Part shown: positions 1 through 7,410 of the stretch, piece after piece
How positions within the stretch are numbered: the stretch's first letter is position 1
Layout: each line of letters opens with the position of its first letter
Assembly: GCF_032154225.1 (NCBI RefSeq)
Contig: NZ_JALDYF010000002.1
Span: 248,001 to 312,000 of the forward strand
Source of the DNA: Psychrobacillus sp032154225
GTDB lineage: Bacteria > Bacillota > Bacilli > Bacillales_A > Planococcaceae
DNA: 64,000 nt
Direction of reading: 5' to 3'
Made by a program: the position numbers and the translations under genes
Notes under the pieces: model-generated
Databases searched by the model: none
What the model saw: the letters and a program-made list of their open reading frames with translations, nothing else
What the model was told of the DNA's origin: nothing

Positions 1-185
1 CACAAAAGAATAAAACCCATTCACCTACATAAATTAATGGAAATATAACCTTTCTCAACCTTTTCACCTTCCCATTTTTGATGTAATATCACCTGCGTTA
101 GTTTAAGTACACTAATTCATAAACTATAATATTAGAACTAACCTGGTTCGTTAGCTTAATAAGTTTGTCTTTTTATTAACTATAG

Positions 186-482
186 TCAACGCTCACCTTT
201 TTTTCCTAATACAACGGATAATCCAATAAAAATATACGGATATGATAGAAGGGTTAATTCAAGAAAACCTATCCCAAATAACGAAGATTGTTCATCTGCA
301 TAAACACCAGCATCAAACATATATCTACCGATTAACAAATAACTAGAAATAGACAAAATAACAAATAGTAGTCCAATCACATTAAATTTAAATTTACAGA
401 TTGTATAATAAGTTACTGGTATATAAATCAAACCGAGTAAAATTAAAAAGTAGAAAATATAAATTGGTTCATAAACTCCCAC
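186..482 (-). CDS. Small hypothetical membrane protein, three predicted TM helices
   Basis: I do not recognise the family. The 98-residue product is strongly hydrophobic, with three probable membrane segments at about residues 6-28, 34-54 and 70-91 and a short basic tail ending KKGER. The reading frame extends to an ATG at 497, but that ATG overlaps a strong AGGAGG. The GTG at 482, six bases after the AGGAGG, is therefore the more likely start. It lies on the minus strand downstream of the cell-wall amidase gene, separated from it by a palindromic repeat. Nothing in the sequence points to a specific role. Confidence 0.6.
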   Translation of the reverse strand: MGVYEPIYIFYFLILLGLIYIPVTYYTICKFKFNVIGLLFVILSISSYLLIGRYMFDAGVYADEQSSLFGIGFLELTLLSYPYIFIGLSVVLGKKGER

Positions 483-598
483 TAAATACCTCCTCATATG
501 AAATTAAATAATAACTTTTCCACACACATACTTTAGAACGTTCGAAATAAATAAAAGTTTCAATTTTCGAAAAATACGCCATTCAAAATTAACAATTA

Positions 599-754
599 CT
601 TGGCACTGAGGTTTCCTGCGAGCGGAAGGCGAACATTTGCCATACAATGGCCGAAGAAAAAGCATGTTGGAAGCGGCGCAGCCACTTTCAACATGCTTTA
701 AAAATTTTACCGTTCATTGTATAGCCCATGTGAAGCCAGGAGCGAGTCGGAAAC
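599..754 (+). repeat. Palindromic repeat family A, copy 1 (A1)
   Basis: This is one of three related copies, with the others near 27999-28151 and 44955-45112. The core contains a 13-bp hairpin with arms 661-673 and 685-697 and an 11-base loop. An outer helix pairs TACAATG (about 653-659) with CATTGTA (about 715-721), and an outermost GTTTCC/GGAAAC pairing closes the element. Where the copies differ, arm bases change in pairs. The right edge abuts the stop codon of the amidase gene at 755-757. This copy lacks the left GCCGCC hairpin extension seen in the other two. Confidence 0.8.
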
Positions 755-2329
755 TTATTTAATCTGTGAGTCGAAATAGTTAATAATTCCATTATAAATT
801 CCGCGAGTTGCTTGTTCTCTAAATTGAGCTGTAGTCACATTTCTTTCTTCAGTAGGATTACTTAAATAACCTAATTCTATTAAAATTGCTTTTTGTCTAT
901 TTTCTCGCAAAATTAAATAATTTCCTGGTTGCGTACCACGGTCTTTTAATTCGACCATATTGCCAAGCTCTTTGTGTACATAGGAAGCCAATTTCTTTTG
1001 ATAATCATGCATATAGTATGTCGTAAACCCACGAACACTACTATTATCAACCGCATCATAATGAAGGCTAATAAATGCGTCAGCAGCCGCCTGATGTCCG
1101 ATAGATACACGTTTACGAAGATCCACATATACATCAGACTCTCTCGACATAATAACGTTTGCACCAGCTGCTTGTAATTTTGAAGAAAGTAGTTCAGCGG
1201 TTAAAAGCGTAATATCTTTTTCATCCGTTCCAAGTGCACCAGTTGTTCCACGGTCATTACCACCATGTCCTGCATCAACTACGATTGTCAGCCCTTTTAA
1301 AGTTCCACTTTTTCGTTTTTCAACTGGTGGAGTTGGAGTTGCAGGGGACTCTGTAGAATTATTAGTCGATGTATCAGGAGGATTAGATGAACCGGATGAA
1401 CCAGTGGAAGAAACTACCCAACTTGCTACATAAGCAGTTGAACCATCGGCTAGTTTAATTTTATACCAGTCATTTTGTTCTTCCAAAACACTAAAAGATT
1501 TTCCTGCATCTACTCGTGCGACAACTTCACTATTTGTTGTACTTTCTGCGCGCAAGTTTGTTCCGTTATAAAGTATCGTAATTGATTTTTCTGCATTGCT
1601 AGAATTAGCAGTAGAAGGGGCGCCTGTAAAATTACCGTAGAAAGTATAAAGCCATCCTTTTTCGCCATTTTCTAATTCAATTTGGACCCAATTATGAACT
1701 TTTGATAACACTTTGAACTGTTGATTTCTAGCAACTTGTCCAATCTTGTCCGAGGAAAGATCTGCTTTCGAGCGAACATTTAATATATCTACAGATACAG
1801 TGAAATATTCGTTTGAAGAAACCCCTTGTTCCTGATTTTCTTGGCTATCAGATTGTTTAACAAATGTTACGTAGTCGCTATGTACCCAACCTTTTCGATC
1901 ATTATAAGAGATTTCAATCCATTCTCCCTCTGATTTATAGGAAGTAAATTGTTCTCCTTCTTGTAGCTGACCAATAACAGCCGATGACAGAGAAGGCTCT
2001 GTTCGGATATTTAATTTATTGACCTTGGATATTGCTTGCTTATTCGTTATTTCAACGGCTGTACCAGTTGTATACCAACTAGCAACCCAGCCAGAAGAAG
2101 TCCCGTAATTAATTTGATACCAATCGTTCTCTTTTTCGATTACTACTAGTTTGTCGCCTTTTTGTACAGCTCCAATAATATCGTATGTTAGACCTGGACC
2201 TGATCGAACTTTAAGTGAAGAGGTATCTACAATGACTTCCATTTCTTGTGCATGTACTTCTATTAGTGGAATAACTAGCATAATAGTAAGTAAAAACATC
2301 GTCATTTTATGTAATAGTTTGTCGCCCAT
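755..2329 (-). CDS. yrvJ: Cell-wall N-acetylmuramoyl-L-alanine amidase with four SH3b domains (YrvJ-like)
   Basis: A secreted hydrolase that cleaves the amide bond between muramic acid and L-alanine in peptidoglycan. The 524-residue protein has a signal peptide (about 1-27, ending VHA). Four bacterial SH3 domains follow at about 30-88, 100-155, 175-230 and 250-307, each with an LNVRS-type strand and a GW motif; the fourth has AYVASW instead. After a Ser/Thr/Pro-rich linker comes an Amidase_3 domain (about 347-520). Its zinc and catalytic residues are visible in VDAGHGG, GTDEKD, SLHYD and LIELGYLSN. The start at 2329 follows AGGAGG by six bases; an in-frame ATG at 2350 lies upstream of that site. 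The gene sits divergently beside hisS, as yrvJ neighbours hisS in B. subtilis. Confidence 0.9.
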   Translation of the reverse strand: MGDKLLHKMTMFLLTIMLVIPLIEVHAQEMEVIVDTSSLKVRSGPGLTYDIIGAVQKGDKLVVIEKENDWYQINYGTSSGWVASWYTTGTAVEITNKQAISKVNKLNIRTEPSLSSAVIGQLQEGEQFTSYKSEGEWIEISYNDRKGWVHSDYVTFVKQSDSQENQEQGVSSNEYFTVSVDILNVRSKADLSSDKIGQVARNQQFKVLSKVHNWVQIELENGEKGWLYTFYGNFTGAPSTANSSNAEKSITILYNGTNLRAESTTNSEVVARVDAGKSFSVLEEQNDWYKIKLADGSTAYVASWVVSSTGSSGSSNPPDTSTNNSTESPATPTPPVEKRKSGTLKGLTIVVDAGHGGNDRGTTGALGTDEKDITLLTAELLSSKLQAAGANVIMSRESDVYVDLRKRVSIGHQAAADAFISLHYDAVDNSSVRGFTTYYMHDYQKKLASYVHKELGNMVELKDRGTQPGNYLILRENRQKAILIELGYLSNPTEERNVTTAQFREQATRGIYNGIINYFDSQIK

Positions 2330-2394
2330 TGAATCCCTCCTATGTATCATTGTAAATACTCTTGCTAAAAAATTCTACCTTTTATTGAAAAGGG

Positions 2395-2423
2395 TTGACT
2401 TATTTCCCTCCTGTCATTAAGAT
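2395..2423 (+). promoter_or_regulatory. Probable sigma-A promoter of hisS-aspS
   Basis: TTGACT at 2395-2400 is followed after exactly 17 bases by TAAGAT at 2418-2423, placing the transcription start near 2430, just before the T-box leader. A TATAAT at 2428-2433 is nearby but is not correctly spaced from any good -35 sequence. Confidence 0.5.
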
Positions 2424-2429
2424 AAGGTA

Positions 2430-2711
2430 TAATTAAAAATCAAAATAAACCGATGACCGAAAAAGTAGCTGTTTTAAACGGATGAAAAGAGAAGGAAAGA
2501 CGTGGCTGAAATCTTTCCTACAGACGAATCCAGCGAACAACATTCGAGAGGTTTTTTGTCGAAAAAGATATTATTTAGTAGGCAAAAACGGAGCTGGCCG
2601 TTATCCAGATAAGAGAGGGTCAAGTGTTTTGGGCCAACTAGGGTGGAACCGCGGAAGCTTATACAAGCTCTCGTCCCTTGCATTTTATGCAAGGGATGAG
2701 GGCTTTTTTTT
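2430..2711 (+). promoter_or_regulatory. T-box leader of hisS-aspS
   Basis: A tRNA-sensing transcription-attenuation leader. The conserved T-box sequence GGGTGGAACCGCGG lies at 2641-2654. An intrinsic terminator follows, with arms 2670-2683 and 2687-2700 and a T-run from 2704. Upstream is a Stem I region with an AGTA specifier-loop motif (2463-2466) and a long GGAAAG/CTTTCC stem. The 3' side of the specifier loop reads GAACAACAU (2535-2543). By alignment with the alaS leader the specifier would be AAC (2539-2541), with CAU (His, 2541-2543) overlapping it. Uncharged cognate tRNA should stabilise the antiterminator and raise hisS-aspS expression. Confidence 0.9.
2670..2711 (+). terminator. T-box attenuator terminator before hisS
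   Basis: A 14-bp stem (2670-2683 with 2687-2700, G.U tolerated) with a three-base loop, followed by a run of T. This is the OFF structure of the T-box switch. Confidence 0.85.
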
Positions 2712-2739
2712 ATTTTTCTTATGAAAGGGGTCCTGAAAA

Positions 2740-4032
2740 ATGGATATTAAAGTGCCGAGAGGAACGCAAGACATTTTGCCAACAGAAACAGGAAAATGGC
2801 AAATAGTAGAGGATCTAATTAGAGAAACATGCCGTATGTATCAATACAAAGAAATTCGTACACCGATTTTTGAGCATACGGAATTATTTACGAGAAGTGT
2901 GGGAGATACAACGGATATCGTCCAAAAAGAAATGTATACATTCCAGGACCGTGGGGATCGTTCATTAACACTTCGACCAGAAGGAACTGCGTCTGTCGTT
3001 CGTTCTTATGTCGAGCATAAAATGTTTGGATATCCAGACCAACCAGTGAAATTATATTATATGGGACCAATGTTCCGTTATGAAAGACAACAAGCTGGAA
3101 GATATCGTCAATTTGTTCAATTTGGGATTGAAGCAATTGGAAGTGCAGATCCAGCCATTGATGCGGAAGTAATTTCGCTTGCAATGTCTGTGTATCAAAA
3201 AGCAGGACTGAAGCAGATAAAACTTGTGATCAATTCACTCGGAGATACAGAAAGTCGAGTGTCACATAAAGAAGCACTTGTGAATCACTTTGCTCCACAT
3301 ATTGATGAATTTTGCTCGGATTGTCAAAATAGATTACAAAAAAATCCACTGCGTATTTTAGATTGTAAAGTGGATCGTGAGCATTCATTGATGAAAACTG
3401 CTCCTTCTTTAACGGATTATTTAAATGAAGAATCGGCGGCTTATTTTGCTAAAGTGAAGGAATACTTGAGCGTATTAAATATTCCATTTGAAGTAGATCC
3501 GAATTTAGTTCGAGGGTTAGATTATTATAACCACACTGCATTCGAAATTATGAGCGTTGCAGAAGGATTCGGTGCAATTACGACGCTTGCAGGTGGTGGA
3601 AGATATAACGGCCTAGTAGAAGTTTTAGGCGGCCCTTCATCTCCAGGCATTGGTTTTGCCATGAGTATTGAACGTTTACTTCTTGCAGTAGAAGCGGAAA
3701 AAAATACATGGGCGGATAATTCTTCTCTGGACGTGTATGTAATTGGTATGGGAGAAGCTGCAAAGAAAAAAGTAGTAGAGCTTGTATACGAACTACGTCA
3801 AAATAACATCACAGCAGATCAAGACTTTTTAGACCGAAAAATAAAAACACAAATGAAATCAGCAGATCGTTTAAAAGCAAAATTTGTCCTCGTAATTGGA
3901 GACGATGAGCTTGAAAAACAAAGTGCAATGCTAAAAGATTTATCAACTGGAAACCAACAACTTGTACCTTTTAGTACATTAACAGAGCAAGTGAAAAATA
4001 GTATTTCAACATGGGTGGAGGCAGAAAAATAA
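2740..4032 (+). CDS. hisS: Histidyl-tRNA synthetase
   Basis: Attaches histidine to tRNA-His using ATP, in the cytoplasm. The 430-residue class II synthetase shows motif 2 at 112-131 (FRYER...FVQFGIE). The two histidine-binding signatures are RGLDYY at 258-263 and GGGRYNGL at 285-292. A C-terminal anticodon-binding domain starts near residue 330. Length matches the family. The gene follows a T-box leader and is transcribed with aspS, its stop codon overlapping the aspS start by one base (TAATG). Confidence 0.97.
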   Translation: MDIKVPRGTQDILPTETGKWQIVEDLIRETCRMYQYKEIRTPIFEHTELFTRSVGDTTDIVQKEMYTFQDRGDRSLTLRPEGTASVVRSYVEHKMFGYPDQPVKLYYMGPMFRYERQQAGRYRQFVQFGIEAIGSADPAIDAEVISLAMSVYQKAGLKQIKLVINSLGDTESRVSHKEALVNHFAPHIDEFCSDCQNRLQKNPLRILDCKVDREHSLMKTAPSLTDYLNEESAAYFAKVKEYLSVLNIPFEVDPNLVRGLDYYNHTAFEIMSVAEGFGAITTLAGGGRYNGLVEVLGGPSSPGIGFAMSIERLLLAVEAEKNTWADNSSLDVYVIGMGEAAKKKVVELVYELRQNNITADQDFLDRKIKTQMKSADRLKAKFVLVIGDDELEKQSAMLKDLSTGNQQLVPFSTLTEQVKNSISTWVEAEK

Positions 4033-5801
4033 TGAAAAGAACACATACAAGTGGCGAGTTAAACGAACAACATATTGGCGAAACGGTCCAGTTAATCGGC
4101 TGGGTGCAAAAACGAAGAGATCTAGGTGGCTTAATATTTGTAGATGTTAGGGATCGTTCAGGTCTTGTACAAGTAGTTTTTAACCCTGAAATTTCTGAAG
4201 CTGCAATTCAAATTGCAAACAAACTTCGCAATGAATTTATTATTGAAGTGCATGGTACTGTTATTGCGCGTGCTGCAAATCAAGTGAATAAAAATTTAGC
4301 TTCTGGTGCGATTGAAGTGCATGCAACAGAACTAGTTATTATTAATGAAGCGAAAAATCCGCCATTTGCAATTGAAAATCAAACAGATGCTGGGGAAGAT
4401 ATTCGATTAAAATATCGTTATTTAGATTTAAGAAGACCAGTTATGTATGATGTATTTAAAATGCGTTCAGACATTACGAAAACAGTTCGACGTTTCTTGG
4501 ATGATGAAGGGTTTTTAGAAGTAGAAACACCTATTTTAACAAAATCGACTCCAGAAGGCGCTCGTGATTATTTAGTACCTAGCCGTGTACATGAGGGAGA
4601 GTTTTACGCTTTACCACAATCACCTCAATTATTTAAACAAATGTTAATGGTTTCTGGTTTTGAAAAATACTATCAAATTGCGAGATGTTTCCGCGATGAA
4701 GATTTACGTGCAGACCGCCAACCAGAATTCACACAAATTGATATGGAAATGAGTTTCCAATCAATGGATGAGATTTTGGAAATGAATGAGCGTATGATGC
4801 AAAAGATTATGAAAGACGTTAAAGGAATTGATGTAACAATTCCATTCCAACGTATGGATTACGACGAAGCAATGGGACGTTTTGGTTCAGACAAACCGGA
4901 CATTCGCTTTGGTTTAGAATTAGTAGATCTTTCTGTACTAGTGAAAGACAGTGCTTTTAAAGTATTTACTGCTGCTATTGAAAATGGTGGGCAAGTAAAA
5001 GCAATTAATGTAAAAGGAGCAGCTGCTAACTTCTCTAGAAAAGACATTGATGCACTAGGAGAATTCGCTGCTATTTACGGTGCGAAAGGACTTGCTTGGT
5101 TAAAAGTAGACGAAGAAGGTCTAAAAGGACCTATTGCTAAGTTCTTTGAAGGTGAAGCAGCTACTAGCTTAATGGAAAAACTTGAAGCAACAGCAGATGA
5201 TTTATTACTTTTTGTAGCTGATAAAAAATCTGTTGTAGCAGATACACTTGGTGCTCTTCGATTGAAGCTTGGAAAGGACCTTGGATTAATTGATGAAAGT
5301 CGTTTTGCATTTTTATGGGTTGTGAACTGGCCGTTATTTGAATATGACGAAAAAGAAGGAAGATACTATGCAGCACATCATCCGTTCACAAGACCATTTG
5401 ACGAGGATCTACCATTAATGGAGACTGATCCAAGTAAGGTACGTGCGCAAGCATATGACTTAGTATTGAATGGTTATGAACTAGGTGGAGGATCATTGCG
5501 TATTTATTCGAGAGATGTGCAAGAAAAAATGTTTGAAATACTTGGATTCTCAGATGAAGAAGCAAAAGCTCAATTTGGTTTCTTAATGGAAGCATTCGAG
5601 TATGGAACACCTCCACATGGTGGAGTAGCATTTGGTCTAGATCGTGTCGTTATGTTATTGTCAGGTTCAACGAATTTACGCGACACAATTGCATTTCCGA
5701 AAACAGCAAGTGCTAGTGACTTGTTAACGCAAGCTCCTAGTTCGGTAGCATCAGCACAACTTAAGGAATTAAGTCTAAGTATCATTAATCAGAATAGTTA
5801 A
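4032..5801 (+). CDS. aspS: Aspartyl-tRNA synthetase
   Basis: Charges tRNA-Asp with aspartate. The 589-residue protein has an N-terminal OB-fold anticodon-binding domain (about 1-110), class II motif 2 at 220-235 (FRDEDLRADRQPEFTQ), the bacterial GAD insertion, and motif 3 near the C-terminus (GVAFGLDRV). The start at 4032 is preceded by GTGGAGG (4015-4021) and overlaps the hisS stop codon; an upstream in-frame ATG at 4011 precedes that site. Cotranscription places it under the same T-box. Whether the enzyme is discriminating for tRNA-Asp cannot be settled by eye. Confidence 0.97.
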   Translation: MKRTHTSGELNEQHIGETVQLIGWVQKRRDLGGLIFVDVRDRSGLVQVVFNPEISEAAIQIANKLRNEFIIEVHGTVIARAANQVNKNLASGAIEVHATELVIINEAKNPPFAIENQTDAGEDIRLKYRYLDLRRPVMYDVFKMRSDITKTVRRFLDDEGFLEVETPILTKSTPEGARDYLVPSRVHEGEFYALPQSPQLFKQMLMVSGFEKYYQIARCFRDEDLRADRQPEFTQIDMEMSFQSMDEILEMNERMMQKIMKDVKGIDVTIPFQRMDYDEAMGRFGSDKPDIRFGLELVDLSVLVKDSAFKVFTAAIENGGQVKAINVKGAAANFSRKDIDALGEFAAIYGAKGLAWLKVDEEGLKGPIAKFFEGEAATSLMEKLEATADDLLLFVADKKSVVADTLGALRLKLGKDLGLIDESRFAFLWVVNWPLFEYDEKEGRYYAAHHPFTRPFDEDLPLMETDPSKVRAQAYDLVLNGYELGGGSLRIYSRDVQEKMFEILGFSDEEAKAQFGFLMEAFEYGTPPHGGVAFGLDRVVMLLSGSTNLRDTIAFPKTASASDLLTQAPSSVASAQLKELSLSIINQNS

Positions 5802-5821
5802 AAAATAACACATCAAACTGA

Positions 5822-5850
5822 TTGAAGTTTCTAAAAACGTATGCTATTAT
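5822..5850 (+). promoter_or_regulatory. Sigma-A promoter of 6S RNA
   Basis: TTGAAG (5822-5827), a 17-base spacer, and TATTAT (5845-5850) with an upstream TG (extended -10) predict a start near 5857-5860, at the 5' end of the 6S RNA. Confidence 0.75.
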
Positions 5851-5859
5851 TAAAGCAAT

Positions 5860-6050
5860 ACGAATCCTGATGTGTTCGCTACATGCCAATCAGTTTTGAC
5901 CGAACAATTAATTTTATCGTTGGGAGTTTAACTTTTATAGTGGATGGCACGCCTTAACGGGACGTCAAAAGTTATAAAGAGAACACCCCCCTGCTGCGTG
6001 CGGGCTCAAAACGATACAGCTTTATTTGACGGCACGATTGGGATTCGTCC
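5860..6050 (+). ncRNA. bsrA: 6S RNA (BsrA/6S-1 type)
   Basis: 6S RNA binds RNA polymerase holoenzyme by mimicking an open promoter and lowers sigma-A transcription in stationary phase. The about 190-nt segment carries recognisable 6S-1 sequence: TCCTGATGTGTT near the 5' end, TTTGACCGAACAATT, GGGACGTCAAAAG and GCGGGCTCAAAACGATACAG. Its ends form a perfect closing stem, ACGAATCC (5860-5867) with GGATTCGT (6041-6048). It lies between aspS and tcdA, the same position as bsrA in B. subtilis. The exact mature ends are estimated from the closing stem. Confidence 0.9.
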
Positions 6051-6065
6051 TAAATGTTTAAGTGT

Positions 6066-6096
6066 CCCTCTAGCGGTTTTTGCTGGAGGGTTTTTC
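6066..6096 (+). terminator. Intrinsic terminator after 6S RNA
   Basis: CCCTCTAGC (6066-6074) pairs with GCTGGAGGG (6082-6090) across a seven-base loop and is followed by TTTTT. Confidence 0.85.
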
Positions 6097-6141
6097 ATCG
6101 GTTAAATACCTACTAATTTGATATAAATGGAGTGTTTTTAT

Positions 6142-6903
6142 ATGTTACATCAATTTTCAAGGAATGAACTAGCGGTTGGAACAGAAGGAATAGATTTACT
6201 AAAAAATACGACAGTAGCCATTTTAGGAGTTGGCGGAGTTGGCTCATTTGCAGCAGAGGCTTGTGCAAGAAGTGGCGTTGGTAGAATTATTTTAGTCGAT
6301 AAGGACAATGTCGATATTACGAATATTAATCGCCAACTAGTTGCTTACATATCAACGATAGGCCGTTCTAAATCTGAAGTGATGAAAGAGCGTATCGCAG
6401 ATATTAATCCAGCATGTGAAGTAATCGATATGCATATGTTTTATACAGATGAAACATATGAACAGTTTTTTGCGATGAATATTGATTATGTTATTGATGC
6501 ATCAGATACGGTAATTTATAAAATCCATCTGATGAAAGAATGTTTAAAGCGTGGGATAAAAATTATTTCTAGTATGGGTGCTGCGAACAAAACGGATCCA
6601 ACTCGTTTTAAAATTGCCGATATTTCCAAAACGCATACGGACCCACTTGCGAAAATAATTAGAACAAAATTGCGTAAAGAAGATCGAATAACGAAAGGTA
6701 TTCCAGTTGTGTTTTCGGATGAAAGCCCAATTATTGTGCGAGAAGATGTGGTAGGCACAGTAGGTAAACCAGATGCAGCTATTCGTAAAGCGAAAATGCC
6801 TCCATCTTCCAATGCATTTGTACCATCATCAGTAGGTTTAATTTGTGCAAGTTGGGTAATTAATGATATAACGAGAGAAATTCACATAAATAGGGTGCAA
6901 TAA
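6142..6903 (+). CDS. tcdA: tRNA threonylcarbamoyladenosine dehydratase
   Basis: Converts t6A37 of ANN-decoding tRNAs to its cyclic form ct6A in an ATP-dependent dehydration. The 253-residue protein is of the ThiF/MoeB/E1-like fold: a Rossmann glycine-rich loop (GVGGVG) near residue 30, an acidic/Asn-Arg pocket (DITNINRQ), and a C-terminal ...PSSVGLICAS segment typical of the family. The start at 6142 follows TGGAG by nine bases; a TTG- or ATG-initiated longer version is possible but has no ribosome site. It corresponds to B. subtilis yrvM, directly after the 6S RNA gene. Confidence 0.93.
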   Translation: MLHQFSRNELAVGTEGIDLLKNTTVAILGVGGVGSFAAEACARSGVGRIILVDKDNVDITNINRQLVAYISTIGRSKSEVMKERIADINPACEVIDMHMFYTDETYEQFFAMNIDYVIDASDTVIYKIHLMKECLKRGIKIISSMGAANKTDPTRFKIADISKTHTDPLAKIIRTKLRKEDRITKGIPVVFSDESPIIVREDVVGTVGKPDAAIRKAKMPPSSNAFVPSSVGLICASWVINDITREIHINRVQ

Positions 6904-6981
6904 GTAATGGTTGTTTTTCCCTCGTGCGCTATACTATAATTACAGCAAGGGATTTAAGAACAAATGAAGGAGGAATTTCAC

Positions 6982-7173
6982 ATGACTGAAACTAATAATC
7001 AAGAACCTAAAAAGAAAATGACGTTGCAAGAAGCAGTGAAACAAAAGTTAGAAGAAAAGAAAAACCAAGCAGCTGGTGGTAAAGCGCAAGCTAATGGTCA
7101 GGCGACAAATCAAAAAGCTAAAAGCCAAATGACGAAAAAAGTAAGCAACACTCGTCGTAAAATGGGTGTTTAA
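6982..7173 (+). CDS. Small hydrophilic Lys/Gln/Ala-rich protein
   Basis: I do not recognise a family. The 63-residue product is highly charged and probably disordered or helical (KMTLQEAVKQKLEEKKNQ...), ending in a basic SNTRRKMGV tail. The start at 6982 has a strong AAGGAGG eight bases upstream, and a 20-bp terminator hairpin follows the stop, so it is a self-contained transcription unit. Codon use is that of the neighbours. The basic, low-complexity composition would fit a nucleic-acid-associated or stress protein, but that is conjecture. Confidence 0.7.
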   Translation: MTETNNQEPKKKMTLQEAVKQKLEEKKNQAAGGKAQANGQATNQKAKSQMTKKVSNTRRKMGV

Positions 7174-7184
7174 TTAAATCTTTC

Positions 7185-7229
7185 AATAGAAAATCCAGTC
7201 TGAGATTAACTCGGACTGGATTTTCTATT
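7185..7229. terminator. Strong 20-bp hairpin, bidirectional terminator
   Basis: Arms 7185-7204 and 7210-7229 are complementary over 20 bp, with one G.U pair and a five-base loop, and are flanked by A-rich and T-rich tracts. It ends the small upstream gene and marks the left edge of the accessory insertion. Confidence 0.85.
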
Positions 7230-7410
7230 TAGACTATGCCATGAACACTAGCTTCAAGGGGGGATTTACTGTTTTATTAAGTAGAGCTGTTTTATTTCTT
7301 GGATATTATCTACGAATGGATTGCTTTTATATTAAAAAGTAAAGGTGCAACTAAAGTGGAAAATGGTTTAGTTGGCGATATTATTTTAATCTGAAAGTCC
7401 GTCAATGAAG

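Noticed and set aside
541..580. GAACGTTC palindrome as a possible LexA (SOS) box
   Set aside because: The consensus needs a four-base gap between GAAC and GTTC; here there is none.
2482..2724. An open frame across the hisS leader
   Set aside because: It lies over the T-box and terminator, has no ribosome site and encodes low-complexity sequence.
7230..7410. Possible gene fragment after the small hydrophilic gene
   Set aside because: Short readable stretches exist in more than one frame but no fragment longer than about 30 codons resembles a protein I know; left as noncoding.
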